64,000 nt of DNA from UBA2336 sp031395485 (GTDB lineage Bacteria; Bacteroidota; Bacteroidia; Cytophagales; Cyclobacteriaceae). The position numbers and the translations under genes were made by a program. Shown here piece by piece: positions 19,374 through 28,243 of the stretch; position 1 is the stretch's first letter, and each line of letters opens with the position of its first letter. The notes below the pieces were generated by a model that saw nothing but the letters and a program-made list of their open reading frames with translations, did not search any database and was not told the DNA's origin. The stretch spans positions 1-64,000 of the forward strand of contig JANNUS010000005.1 in assembly GCA_031395485.1 (NCBI GenBank), in the 5' to 3' direction.

Positions 19374-20271
19374 ATGACCGCGGATGAAACTCTGTAATCA
19401 CCTGTCGTAGGTAGTCGCGATCAAGGTGCGTATAGATCTCGGTTGTTGTAATGGATTCGTGCCCCAACATTTCCTGTACCGCACGCAAATCAGCACCACC
19501 TTCAATTAAATGCGTAGCAAAAGAATGCCGGAAGGTGTGCGGGCTAATCGTTTTCTTTAACCCAATTTTCGTTGCAAGCTCTTTAATAACGGTGAACACC
19601 GTTACCCGGGTAAGTCGTTTTCCTCTTCGGTTTAAAAATACATCTCCTTCAAATCCTTTCTGTACCGGAGTATGCACCCTGATCTCTTGTATGTATATTT
19701 TTAAATACTTCATTGCATCGCGCCCGATGGGCACTAGCCGTTCTTTATTTCCCTTTCCGATAACGCGCAAAAAGCCTACATCAAAATAAATATTGTTAAG
19801 TTTTAACTCAACCAATTCGGTTACACGCAAACCTGAACTATACAGTACTTCTAACATCGCTCGATTTCGCCCGCCCTCGGGTTTTGATAAATCAATAGCC
19901 TCCAGTAATTTTTCAATCTCCGGATAGCTAAGGGTATCCGGAAGCTTACGACCAATTTTAGGCCCTTCAATTAATTCGGTTGGATCTTTCTCAATCAACT
20001 CTTCAAAAATCAGGTATTTGTAAAATCCCTTTATGCCTGAAAGAATGCGTGCTTGGCTGTAGGCACTCATGCCCAGCTCATTAATATACTGCAGCAACCC
20101 CTGTAGATGTTTTGAAGTAACCGCCATGGGGTTCACCTTCGGATGTGTCATTTCCATAAACTGCTGTAGCTTAGAAACATCACGCACATAGGCCTCAATA
20201 GAATTTTCTGACAGGGATCGTTCTAGTTTCAAGTAGTGACCAAAGTGCTTTATGTGAAGTTCCCAGTTCAA
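19372..20271 (-). CDS. xerD: Site-specific tyrosine recombinase XerD
   Basis: A 299-residue recombinase that, with XerC, resolves chromosome dimers at dif. The N-terminal SAM-like core-binding domain covers about 1-90 and the catalytic domain about 105-299. The active-site set is complete: Arg149 (SSGLRVTEL), Lys173, His245 and Arg248 (HTFRHSFATHL), His271 (LGHESITTT) and Tyr280 (IYTH). The first available start is TTG at 20271, directly after an in-frame TGA; no ATG occurs until about residue 39, so the TTG is probably used. The start region merges with a short dispersed repeat at 20265-20314. There is no att site or phage context, so this is the housekeeping recombinase. Confidence 0.94.
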   Translation of the reverse strand: MNWELHIKHFGHYLKLERSLSENSIEAYVRDVSKLQQFMEMTHPKVNPMAVTSKHLQGLLQYINELGMSAYSQARILSGIKGFYKYLIFEELIEKDPTELIEGPKIGRKLPDTLSYPEIEKLLEAIDLSKPEGGRNRAMLEVLYSSGLRVTELVELKLNNIYFDVGFLRVIGKGNKERLVPIGRDAMKYLKIYIQEIRVHTPVQKGFEGDVFLNRRGKRLTRVTVFTVIKELATKIGLKKTISPHTFRHSFATHLIEGGADLRAVQEMLGHESITTTEIYTHLDRDYLRQVITEFHPRS

Positions 20272-20365
20272 GCTTAAAATAGTTCAAGGTTCAAGGTTTA
20301 AAGTTCAAGGTTTAATGCATAAAGACCAAGCGACCACCAATAGTAATGACTATTGACTAATGACT
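20265..20365 (+). repeat. Short intergenic direct repeats (GTTCAAGGTT and TGACTA types)
   Basis: Between xerD and aroQ, the string GTTCAAG recurs at 20265, 20282 and 20303 with TTCAAGGTTTAA variants between them. A second unit, AATGACTATTGACTAATGACT, lies at 20345-20365. Such text is common as small dispersed repeats in Bacteroidota intergenic DNA. It supplies the sequence around the xerD TTG start. Confidence 0.5.
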
Positions 20366-20387
20366 GCTGTCTGGGTATCTTTCACGC

Positions 20388-20813
20388 ATGAAAATACAAA
20401 TCATAAACGGCCCAAACCTTAACCTTCTTGGTGTACGCGAAGAGGATATTTATGGAAGTCGTGATTTTGAAAACTACTTTGAAGAATTAGAAAAACGTTT
20501 TCCGCAGGCTGAACTACAATACTATCAGTCAAATATCGAAGGCGAGCTGATTAATAAACTGCACGAAGTTGGATTTTCGTTTGGTGGAATTATTTTGAAT
20601 GCCGGTGCCTATACCCATACTTCTATAGCACTTCACGATGCCATCGGGGCAATTAAATCTCCTGTTGTAGAAGTTCATATATCGAACATTTACGCGCGGG
20701 AAGAGTTTCGACACAAAAGTTTAATCACCTCAAAATGCAAAGGGCTCATTTCGGGGTTTGGATTAGAAGGCTATGACATGGCAATCCGGTACGTACTAAA
20801 ACCTAAAGTTTAA
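20388..20813 (+). CDS. aroQ: 3-dehydroquinate dehydratase, type II
   Basis: A 141-residue cytosolic enzyme of the shikimate pathway that dehydrates 3-dehydroquinate to 3-dehydroshikimate. It has the type II signature NGPNLNLLGVRE followed by catalytic Tyr22 (DIYG), the IILNAGAYTHTS segment with the Asn and His that bind substrate, and HISNIYAREEFRH near the C-terminus. Length is normal for the family. It begins 116 bases from xerD, which is divergent, and is followed six bases later by an aminotransferase gene on the same strand, so the two are likely co-transcribed. Confidence 0.96.
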   Translation: MKIQIINGPNLNLLGVREEDIYGSRDFENYFEELEKRFPQAELQYYQSNIEGELINKLHEVGFSFGGIILNAGAYTHTSIALHDAIGAIKSPVVEVHISNIYAREEFRHKSLITSKCKGLISGFGLEGYDMAIRYVLKPKV

Positions 20814-20819
20814 TTATTC

Positions 20820-21878
20820 ATGATTTCATTTTATCCCGGTCCGTCCCGCGTTCACGATGAAATTCCGAAATATGTAAAGGAAGCGGCACGATTGGGTATA
20901 ATGAGTATCAATCACCGCAGCGAAGAGTTTGTAGCCATCTCTAAAAAAACAATAACGCTTCTTAAGCAGAAACTAAACATTCCGAAAAATTATACCGTAT
21001 TCTTCACTTCTTCAGCCACCGAGTGCTGGGAAATAATCGCGCAATCATGGATAACTGACAAAAGTTATCATCTCTACAATGGAGCCTTCGGACAAAAATG
21101 GTTTGAGTACACGAAAAAGCTAAAGCCTGGGGCTACGCCCTTACCGTTCGATCGTGAAGTGGCGCTTGATCCAGCCCAATTACTAGTTGATGATCGTAAT
21201 GCTATTATCTGCCTCACGCAAAACGAAACTTCCAACGGTACTCAGGTAAGCAATAAAATTATTTCAGCCATTAAAAAAAGCAATCCCCATCACCTGATTG
21301 CTGTTGATGCCACGTCATCTATGGCGGGAGTTATTCTCGATTTTAAATCAGCGGATATTTGGTTTGCCTCGGTGCAGAAATGTTTTGGATTGCCGGCAGG
21401 TATGGGTATTATGGCTTGCTCTCCGGTTGCTATTGCGCGTGCACAGGAAATCAACAACACGCACTACTATAATAGTGTGGTATTCATGGTTGCGATGATG
21501 GCGAAATGGCAAACTCCCTACACACCAAATGTGCTGGCGATTTACCTGTTGATGCGGGTTCTGGAAAAAATGAAACCTATTAGAGAAGTGCATGCCCTTA
21601 CCTTGAAGCGGTATACAGAATGGAGATCGTTTTTTGAACAATCTAAATCCTTAAAGCTGCTGATAAAAAATAAATTGGTTCATTCAATTACAGTTTTACC
21701 AATAGAAGGCAATCCGGTAAGGCTCAATAAAATCAAACAAAATGCTAAAAAGAAAGGCTTCTTGTTAGGTGAAGGGTATGGCGACATTAAGACTACAACC
21801 TTTCGCATTGCTAATTTCCCAGCCATAAAAAATTCAGAAATACATGAACTCAGACGCTTCCTTTCAAACATTCGCTAA
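20820..21878 (+). CDS. Class V aminotransferase, phosphoserine aminotransferase-like
   Basis: A 352-residue PLP enzyme with the beginning FYPGPSRV and SINHRSEEF, as in the SerC and alanine-glyoxylate aminotransferase group. The PLP lysine is Lys187 in ASVQKCFGLPAG; VDATSSMAG supplies the Asp that contacts the pyridine nitrogen. It resembles phosphoserine aminotransferase of serine synthesis, but typical SerC motifs for phosphate binding are not fully clear, so another acceptor is possible. It follows aroQ by six bases. There is nothing unusual in length or codon use. Confidence 0.75.
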   Translation: MISFYPGPSRVHDEIPKYVKEAARLGIMSINHRSEEFVAISKKTITLLKQKLNIPKNYTVFFTSSATECWEIIAQSWITDKSYHLYNGAFGQKWFEYTKKLKPGATPLPFDREVALDPAQLLVDDRNAIICLTQNETSNGTQVSNKIISAIKKSNPHHLIAVDATSSMAGVILDFKSADIWFASVQKCFGLPAGMGIMACSPVAIARAQEINNTHYYNSVVFMVAMMAKWQTPYTPNVLAIYLLMRVLEKMKPIREVHALTLKRYTEWRSFFEQSKSLKLLIKNKLVHSITVLPIEGNPVRLNKIKQNAKKKGFLLGEGYGDIKTTTFRIANFPAIKNSEIHELRRFLSNIR

Positions 21879-21975
21879 AGGTCTGGCCAAATAATTAAGC
21901 CTGACGTTAGTTGAGTATTCAAAACCGAAAATAATTTCAGTTTTTTTCATTTAGCTTTACACAAATCTAAAAGCG

Positions 21976-22545
21976 ATGTTTGACTTCAAGGAAATTTTTT
22001 CAGTCACCCTTATTCTATTTTCAGTAATCGATATCATTGGATCTATTCCGTTTGTTATCATTATCAAGAAAAGAGAAGGTCGCATCCATGCAGAAAAAGC
22101 AACGATCATTTCCGCGGTACTCATGGTGGCATTTTTGTACCTCGGGCAGTCAATTCTTAGGTTATTTGGATTAGATGTTGCATCGTTTGCCGTAGCGGGT
22201 GCCATTGTGATGTTTATTGTAGCAATGGAAATGATTTTAGGAATGACCCTAATAAAGGATGATCCCGATGCAAAAGGTTCCGGATCAATAGTTCCGCTGG
22301 CCTTTCCATTGATTGCAGGTGCCGGAACATTAACCACTATACTCTCTTTGCGTGCCGTGTATGCCGAAGCAAATATTCTTACAGGCATTATCTTAAATCT
22401 TATTTTTGTTTACCTCGTACTTCGTTCTTCTTCCTGGCTTGAGCGTAAACTTGGGAAATCTGTATTCTCTGTTCTTCGCAGAGTCTTTGGTGTAATTCTA
22501 TTAGCCATTGCCGTAAAGATTTTTAAAGACAACGTAAGCTTCTGA
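21976..22545 (+). CDS. MarC family membrane protein
   Basis: A 189-residue inner-membrane protein with six hydrophobic segments. The pattern FSVIDIIGSIPF at the first helix, the central AGAIVMFIVAMEMILG and PLAFPLIAGAGTLTT are hallmarks of the MarC/UPF0056 family, whose transport role is not established. It starts 97 bases after the aminotransferase gene, downstream of a weak TAGCTTTA box. Its TGA shares one base with the ATG of rnhA, so the two genes are translationally coupled. Confidence 0.88.
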   Translation: MFDFKEIFSVTLILFSVIDIIGSIPFVIIIKKREGRIHAEKATIISAVLMVAFLYLGQSILRLFGLDVASFAVAGAIVMFIVAMEMILGMTLIKDDPDAKGSGSIVPLAFPLIAGAGTLTTILSLRAVYAEANILTGIILNLIFVYLVLRSSSWLERKLGKSVFSVLRRVFGVILLAIAVKIFKDNVSF

Positions 22546-23003
22546 TGATTAAAATCTATACCGATGGTGCTGCACAAGGAAATCCTGGGCCTGGAGGTTA
22601 TGGTACCATTCTGAAATATGGCCATCATGAAAAAGAATTTTCACAAGGATTTCGCCTCACGACTAATAACCGAATGGAATTGTTAGCGGTGATTGTTGGA
22701 TTGGAAGCAATAAAAAAAAATGAAATTGCCATCACCGTCTATTCAGACTCAAAGTATGTAGTAGATTCGGTAGAGAAGGGTTGGATTTGGGGTTGGGAGA
22801 AAAAAAACTTTGCTAAAATAGCTAACTCCGATCTATGGAAACGCTACATCCCGCTGCATACTAAATTCAAACCAAAATTTGTCTGGATAAAAGGCCATGC
22901 AGGCCATACTGAAAATGAACGGTGTGATCAACTGGCTGTGCAAGCCGCAAGTGGATACAACCTAGCTGTGGATAACTGGTATGAAGTGAACAAAGAAAAA
23001 TGA
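22545..23003 (+). CDS. rnhA: Ribonuclease HI
   Basis: A 152-residue nuclease that cuts the RNA strand of RNA-DNA hybrids using two metal ions. The catalytic carboxylates are all present: Asp7 (IYTDGAAQGNPG), Glu45 (NNRMELLAV), Asp68 (VYSDSKYVVD) and Asp128 (NERCDQLA), with the handle-region text KGWIWGWEKKNF and His in KGHAGH. The ATG at 22545 overlaps the MarC stop codon by one base. The gene ends directly against the convergent acyltransferase gene at 23004. Confidence 0.96.
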   Translation: MIKIYTDGAAQGNPGPGGYGTILKYGHHEKEFSQGFRLTTNNRMELLAVIVGLEAIKKNEIAITVYSDSKYVVDSVEKGWIWGWEKKNFAKIANSDLWKRYIPLHTKFKPKFVWIKGHAGHTENERCDQLAVQAASGYNLAVDNWYEVNKEK

Positions 23004-24107
23004 TCAGCGTGGCTTACCGACTGATGACTTAAATAAATCGACACTCCAAATACTCAAAAACGGAAGCGTGAGTAGATACGCAAGTGTTACGCGCCAGTCG
23101 GAAAAAATGTTGTGAACCACAACACTCTGCAGTAAATAAAAAAGTGGCGTAGCTACCATACCAAGCCCAAACTTCAATGAACCTTGAAATTCAAGTGTAA
23201 CATATTTTTTTAAAATCCAACGAACCAAAGAATAAGGCAAGAAATTATTAATCAAAACGTACAGGTGTAGCGGAAAGCCAACGGCCAACAGGAGATAATT
23301 TTTAGACGTAGTGTCGCCACTTGTTTTAGGATTTATTTTCCACTCCTCAACTATCTTTTGGTCATATTGTAATTGTTCTACTAAATCTTCTTTTGTTCGA
23401 TGGCCACGTAAATAATTCTCAACTGACTCATACCCATCAATATCAATGTGAAGCATCAGCGGGATTAATGCCTTTCGGGTTTTATCAAGAAGCGTATCAT
23501 AAAATTCACGTTCCTGCAAACCTTTATAAGAGGTATCAACCGGAATGGCTTTGCCATAATTAACTAATACCCTCGATCGAAAATTATAGTAATGATCATA
23601 CTGTACACCCACCGGAACAATATACAAGGGAAGGTTCCAGTCATTTTCTTGCTGTACCGTAAGGGCGATTCGGGCAAACCCTTTTTGCAGTGGCCGTAAT
23701 TTATAGCGCATCGATTGGTCGCCTTCCCCGAAAATAAGAATAGACTTGCGATCCTTAAGCAACGCCACGCATTGTCTGATGGTTGCATCATTATTTCGTA
23801 AACCCTTCACACCATCGCGAAATCGATACACGGGCATCATGTGAAATGCACGAAAAATAGCACGAGTAATTTTACTATTAAATACACCTGCTCGTGTCAG
23901 GAACCAAGGCTCATCGTAGGTACTACAGGCTACTAATATCGCATCTTGAAATGCATTTTGGTGGTTGACTACAAAAATAATGGCAGCATTCGCTGGAATA
24001 TTTTTTTCGCCATTAACCTGCCATTTTCTAAAGAAGAACCAAAGCGAAAGTTTCACATAGTTTCTCGGAATTTTGTAAAAAAGTGCGCTAAAAAAATTTC
24101 GGATCAT
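23004..24107 (-). CDS. Membrane acyltransferase with PlsC domain
   Basis: A 367-residue glycerolphosphate-type acyltransferase. The PlsC domain covers about residues 35-210 and carries a variant first motif with His49 and Asp55 (NHQNAFQD, five residues between instead of the usual four) and the third motif around Glu128 (IFGEGDQS). Two hydrophobic segments near the C-terminus and one near the N-terminus suggest inner-membrane attachment. It probably transfers acyl groups to lysophospholipid or a related acceptor. It overlaps the upstream saccharopine dehydrogenase-like gene by four bases (24104-24107), indicating one operon, though no shared pathway is evident. Confidence 0.82.
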   Translation of the reverse strand: MIRNFFSALFYKIPRNYVKLSLWFFFRKWQVNGEKNIPANAAIIFVVNHQNAFQDAILVACSTYDEPWFLTRAGVFNSKITRAIFRAFHMMPVYRFRDGVKGLRNNDATIRQCVALLKDRKSILIFGEGDQSMRYKLRPLQKGFARIALTVQQENDWNLPLYIVPVGVQYDHYYNFRSRVLVNYGKAIPVDTSYKGLQEREFYDTLLDKTRKALIPLMLHIDIDGYESVENYLRGHRTKEDLVEQLQYDQKIVEEWKINPKTSGDTTSKNYLLLAVGFPLHLYVLINNFLPYSLVRWILKKYVTLEFQGSLKFGLGMVATPLFYLLQSVVVHNIFSDWRVTLAYLLTLPFLSIWSVDLFKSSVGKPR

Positions 24108-25438
24108 GCTATTTCCTTTTCTGTAAGCGCAATTCCCAGTTCTTGCAACTCTTTCAATATAGGGTCATACAATTCTGCTATAACCGGTATAACAACACCC
24201 CGGGCAGTAATTTTACCCTGAAGCAATAGTTTAGCCGCGATCGCTAATGGAAGCCCCACTGTTTTTGCCATAGCCGTATAATTCGAGTCATCTCCGGTAG
24301 CCACTAACGAAGCTTGAATTTCTTTTTTTACTCCACCAACCTCAAAAACAAACCTATGCCACATGACCACCAGATCTTTATCATCGGGTTTTAGTTTCCA
24401 TTTTTTATTGAGAATATGCTCAAGAACTTGTGCTGGTGTTCCTTCGTTGATTCCAATTAGCTCGCGATCAAAAAATCCAGACCACCGAAGACGCTGCATC
24501 TCCGTTCCGTTCGGCAATAACTTGAAACCCAAACATAATTTCTCCTCCACCATCAATTGAGAATCAAAATTCAAAAAACAATTAATAAAATCGCGATGAG
24601 TCATTTTCTCCAAGCCCTCCATTATAAAGGAATCGTCACAACACCCTAACTGAACCAACACATCCCAGGCAGAACAGTAACCCTTATTACGAAGCGTGCC
24701 GCGTAACATACTTTGAATGCCCTGCAATCCGTACGTAGTTAAATATTTCAATGAATCACGATTTGCATAGCCTTCGTATTCGCCATACCCCGGTACTGCA
24801 ACAGGTGTAATGCGTGTAAAAAGTTGCTGATAGGGAATATACTTGTATTGGCCTTGCTGTAAAAATCTGGCAGTGCCTTGTCCTGCCATTACCACGTTAC
24901 GCGGATTCCAGGTAAACTTATATCGCCATGGATTTTCAGCATCTGTATCGGGAGAGATTAGTCCTCCTGTGAAACTATCGAACGATAGCATGGTTCCTCC
25001 CGATGCTTTTATTTTATCGATTACCTGCATGGCACTCATGTGATCAATACCCGGATCCAAACCACACTCATTCAGCAATAAAACATTATTCGCGATTGCT
25101 TGCTCATGCAACTCTTGCATCTCCTGAGAAACGTAACTTGCTGTTAGTAAATGTTTCCTTAATGAAAGGCAATGCTTCGCAACCAGTATATGAAGATGTG
25201 CCGGCAATAATGACACGACAACATCGGCAGATTGAATAATGGACCTGCTTTCCTCCTCTTTATTAATATCAAACGAAACACCTTTCCCGCGTGTTGAGCC
25301 ACCCAACCGGTGGAGTGCCGCGGCTTCCGAAACATCACCAATTACAATATTCCAGGAAAACGTTGCCGCTTGCTGTAAAAGATAGGTGATGAGAGCTGAA
25401 GATGACCGCCCCGCACCTAGAATTAAAATGGTTTTCAT
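24104..25438 (-). CDS. Saccharopine dehydrogenase-like oxidoreductase
   Basis: A 444-residue enzyme with an N-terminal Rossmann domain (ILILGAGRSSSALI, GDVSE, SADVVVSLLPAHLH) and the C-terminal catalytic domain of saccharopine dehydrogenases (NECGLDPGIDHM, YGEYEGYANRDSL, MWHRFVFEV). Such enzymes interconvert saccharopine with aminoadipate semialdehyde and glutamate in lysine metabolism, and relatives act on other imino acids. The ATG at 25438 gives the correct start of the Rossmann fold; a longer TTG reading adds ten residues. A second, shorter family member lies at 55889. Head-to-head with cdd (91 bases apart) and coupled to the acyltransferase. Confidence 0.82.
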   Translation of the reverse strand: MKTILILGAGRSSSALITYLLQQAATFSWNIVIGDVSEAAALHRLGGSTRGKGVSFDINKEEESRSIIQSADVVVSLLPAHLHILVAKHCLSLRKHLLTASYVSQEMQELHEQAIANNVLLLNECGLDPGIDHMSAMQVIDKIKASGGTMLSFDSFTGGLISPDTDAENPWRYKFTWNPRNVVMAGQGTARFLQQGQYKYIPYQQLFTRITPVAVPGYGEYEGYANRDSLKYLTTYGLQGIQSMLRGTLRNKGYCSAWDVLVQLGCCDDSFIMEGLEKMTHRDFINCFLNFDSQLMVEEKLCLGFKLLPNGTEMQRLRWSGFFDRELIGINEGTPAQVLEHILNKKWKLKPDDKDLVVMWHRFVFEVGGVKKEIQASLVATGDDSNYTAMAKTVGLPLAIAAKLLLQGKITARGVVIPVIAELYDPILKELQELGIALTEKEIA

Positions 25439-25529
25439 ATTAAAATAAGCAGGTGGCAAAGTACCCAAATGCTTCCGAAAGTAGAATTAGAGTCTGAAAA
25501 TTTTTAACTTACCAACTTACAATTCCCTT

Positions 25530-26012
25530 ATGAAGGATATTATTTTCTTCAAAAATTTTGATGAACTGGACACAGAATCAAAATACCTTGTTCACAAAGC
25601 CAAAGAAGCAGCACACCATGCTTATGCGCCTTATTCAAAATTTTATGTTGGTGCTGCCCTCATACTAGAAGACGGCACAATCGTGACTGGTTCGAATCAG
25701 GAAAATGCAGCTTACCCATTGTGTATGTGTGCTGAACGTGTAGCGCTCTACGCTATGGCGGCAGCATATCCCGAAAAAAGGATTATTAAAATGGCCGTTG
25801 TTGCCAACAAAAAAAATCATAAAGAGTTAACCCCGGCATCTTCGTGTGGGGCATGCCGGCAAGTAATGGCTGAATTTGAAGATCGGCAGCACAAACCCTT
25901 TGAAGTAGTTTTGCTGGCAGCAGAAGGAAAATGGATAAAGTGCCCATCCGCAGCTTCCCTTCTTCCGTTTGGTTTTTCTAAAGACAATCTTGAATCTGAT
26001 CCAAAAAAATAA
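25530..26012 (+). CDS. cdd: Cytidine deaminase
   Basis: A 160-residue zinc enzyme that deaminates cytidine and deoxycytidine to uridine forms in pyrimidine salvage. The zinc ligands are Cys67 (CAERVAL), Cys106 and Cys109 (SSCGACRQV); Glu69 is the proton shuttle. YAPYSKFYVGAAL and GSNQENAAYPL are the usual substrate-binding segments. The first motif has an additional Cys (CMCAE). It lies 21 bases upstream of the first gene of the signalling island and may share a transcript with it, although a metabolic link is not evident. Confidence 0.95.
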   Translation: MKDIIFFKNFDELDTESKYLVHKAKEAAHHAYAPYSKFYVGAALILEDGTIVTGSNQENAAYPLCMCAERVALYAMAAAYPEKRIIKMAVVANKKNHKELTPASSCGACRQVMAEFEDRQHKPFEVVLLAAEGKWIKCPSAASLLPFGFSKDNLESDPKK

Positions 26013-26033
26013 TTTTCCTATCGAACTTGAGGT

Positions 26034-28022
26034 ATGAATATTTTCCGCAACAGGTCTTTAAAGCAGTATTCCATTATTTTCGCTACTGTCTTCTTTGTGC
26101 TTATTCTATTCCAACTATTCTGGCTACAGAATCGATTTAACCGTACAGAGTCTATTCAACATCAGATTGATTTTGTTAGAGAAATTCAACTAAACACACA
26201 GCAGCTGCACTTCTCTGTAAATAAATTACAACCAGGTGAATCGTTTCCCCCTTCAATACTTTCACTTGCAGCGCAACTGGATTTAAGTATTCATCTTCTC
26301 GAAACTGGTGGACGCATTCCCGGTTCGGATATTTTTTTACCGCCTCTTCAGCGGCTTCCTAAAATTACGCACAAAAATCTGGTCTCTCTCTGGACAACTT
26401 ACAAAAAGCAAATTCTAGAACTTAATGGCCAACCGACCAGTGATTTAAAAATCTCTGTATCTATCGAGGCCCAGTCGATTCAGGTATCTGACTGGCTAAA
26501 AAAATTATCAGACGATTTATATGATGAGGCCGGTGCTTTTCGAAATTCACTAGCCACAGTTTTAGCAATAATTATTGTTACGGATATAGTTCTATTGGTT
26601 TTATTGACGATGGCCTTTAATAGATTTATTCTATCCCAACTAAGTCGCATTGAAGAAAATACCATTCGCCACAGTCATACCAACGGGTTTGCGAAGAATG
26701 AAATTGGCTCGCTTGCTATTCAGGTAAATGAGGTTATTGAGCAACTACGTGACGCCACTGATTTTGTGAAGGGAATTGGAGAGGGGAAATTAAACATGGA
26801 TTACAAAACAGAACTTGATATAAACTATTCCGTAGGAAAAAATAGGTTGGCAGATGAGTTAATTGCCATGCAGAGCAAACTAAAAACCATTAACATCGAG
26901 GAACAAAGAAGGCAATGGGCAAACGAAGGGCTTACCAAATTTGTCGATATTCTTAGAAACGCTAATGACAATGTTCAATCACTGGGAGATAAAATTATTT
27001 CATCGCTTGTACAATACACAGGGTCAAATCAAGGTGGGCTTTATATTTTGAATGACGATGATGAGAATAACAAATACTTAGAGCTTATTTCGCTGTTTGC
27101 CTTCAACATTAAAAAATTTGAAAAGCAGCAGGTAAAACTTGGTGAAGGAATTTTAGGCCAAACTTTTTTAGAGAAAGAAACTACTTACCTCACCAATATG
27201 CCTGAAGATTATGCCCGAATAACTTCAGGATTAGGCGACTCGGCTCCAAAAGCGATATTGATAGTACCCTTAAAGGTTGATAAGGATGTGTATGGTATTG
27301 TAGAACTAGCCTCTTTTCATGAATTAGAAGCTCACGAAATAAATTTCGTTGAAAAACTAGGTGAAACCATAGCCTCAACACTATCATCCGTAAAAATCAA
27401 TCAACGAAACAGAAAACTCTTAGAACAATCACAGCAACAAACAGAAGAAATGCGCTCGCAGGAAGAGGAGATGCGGCAGAATATGGAAGAACTTACTGCC
27501 ACACAAGAGGGCATGAACCGGCTACTAAAGGAAGCCCAGGATAAAGAGACGTATCTTAATAATTTGATGGACGCTACTACCGATGCCATCGTGGCAATTG
27601 ATCGAGAATACAAGGTAGTGCTTCGTAATAACGCTCCACTTTTTGAAAACTTCCTTTCCCAAGGCATTCAGTATGAAAAAGGATATTATGTACTCGGCCT
27701 GTTTAAACAAGAGGAATTTAATTATCACAAAGGCATTTACGATAAAGCCTTTGCCGGTGAGACCGTTGAGGTGACAAAAGAGTATTTTGGTCGAAAATAC
27801 ACTATTGCTTACAATCCCTTACGATCCGCTATGGGGGAAGTAATTGGTGTTTCTATTTTCGCACACGATCAAACCGAATTATTGGCTCTTAAAGAGCAAC
27901 TTGAACATCAGACAAAAGCAGGCAATGACGGAAACTGGCTTTTAGCAGAGGAAATCGAAAAAACCTTCCGCATTCAGCTTGAAGCCTTGAAAATCACACA
28001 AGACGAGCTTAGGCCTCGCTAA
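26034..28022 (+). CDS. Membrane sensor with HAMP-like, GAF and PAS domains, no catalytic output
   Basis: A 662-residue protein with membrane helices at about 12-30 and 176-199 enclosing a periplasmic sensor region. A HAMP-like linker (about 200-260), a GAF domain (about 309-455; GEGILGQ, SGLGDSAPK, GIVELASF), a Gln/Glu-rich coiled coil (about 459-504) and a PAS-like domain (about 506-619) follow. There is no kinase, cyclase, phosphatase or methyl-accepting output domain. The coiled coil contains several Glu/Gln pairs, which could be methylation sites for the CheR and CheB encoded next, but this is inference. Its GAF domain is paralogous to those of the proteins at 29674 and 30454. It follows cdd by 21 bases and opens the signalling island. 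Confidence 0.75.
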   Translation: MNIFRNRSLKQYSIIFATVFFVLILFQLFWLQNRFNRTESIQHQIDFVREIQLNTQQLHFSVNKLQPGESFPPSILSLAAQLDLSIHLLETGGRIPGSDIFLPPLQRLPKITHKNLVSLWTTYKKQILELNGQPTSDLKISVSIEAQSIQVSDWLKKLSDDLYDEAGAFRNSLATVLAIIIVTDIVLLVLLTMAFNRFILSQLSRIEENTIRHSHTNGFAKNEIGSLAIQVNEVIEQLRDATDFVKGIGEGKLNMDYKTELDINYSVGKNRLADELIAMQSKLKTINIEEQRRQWANEGLTKFVDILRNANDNVQSLGDKIISSLVQYTGSNQGGLYILNDDDENNKYLELISLFAFNIKKFEKQQVKLGEGILGQTFLEKETTYLTNMPEDYARITSGLGDSAPKAILIVPLKVDKDVYGIVELASFHELEAHEINFVEKLGETIASTLSSVKINQRNRKLLEQSQQQTEEMRSQEEEMRQNMEELTATQEGMNRLLKEAQDKETYLNNLMDATTDAIVAIDREYKVVLRNNAPLFENFLSQGIQYEKGYYVLGLFKQEEFNYHKGIYDKAFAGETVEVTKEYFGRKYTIAYNPLRSAMGEVIGVSIFAHDQTELLALKEQLEHQTKAGNDGNWLLAEEIEKTFRIQLEALKITQDELRPR

Positions 28023-28207
28023 ATATTCTCAAATTATACATCAAAAAAGTTTTTTAAAGGGCTTTTTTTCAACTAATTAGTGGCAATTAGTTAAATTTCA
28101 TTCCTGCCTAAATTGCAGGAGGTTCCCAAAGGTAAGGTTGGCTTGTTCGTAGATTAACAGAGTGTGTGTTTACTTCGAAATCAACTCGAATCTTAAAGGA
28201 TATAATT

Positions 28208-28215
28208 TAATTTTG
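28208..28215 (+). promoter_or_regulatory. Bacteroidota -7 box upstream of cheR
   Basis: TAATTTTG matches TAnnTTTG fully and lies 28 bases before the cheR ATG in a 221-base intergenic region (28023-28243). No good -33 TTTG is found at 19 bases, so strength is uncertain. The rest of the intergenic region is AT-rich with a weak AAAAAAG/CTTTTTT hairpin at 28043-28068. Confidence 0.35.
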
Positions 28216-28243
28216 AAATCCCCTAATTAGGACAAAAGAGCCA

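Noticed and set aside
19372..20271. Tyrosine recombinase as sign of an integrated mobile element
   Set aside because: Full XerD-like motif set and length, housekeeping neighbours, no flanking att-like repeats or cargo.
24104..25468. Longer reading of the saccharopine dehydrogenase-like protein from TTG at 25468
   Set aside because: Adds ten residues before the Rossmann motif and has no ATG; the ATG at 25438 fits the family start.
28043..28120. AT-rich hairpin and a CCTGC/GCAGG stem between the first sensor gene and cheR
   Set aside because: Short stems in AT-rich DNA, no conserved riboswitch or clear T-run; only the -7 box was kept.
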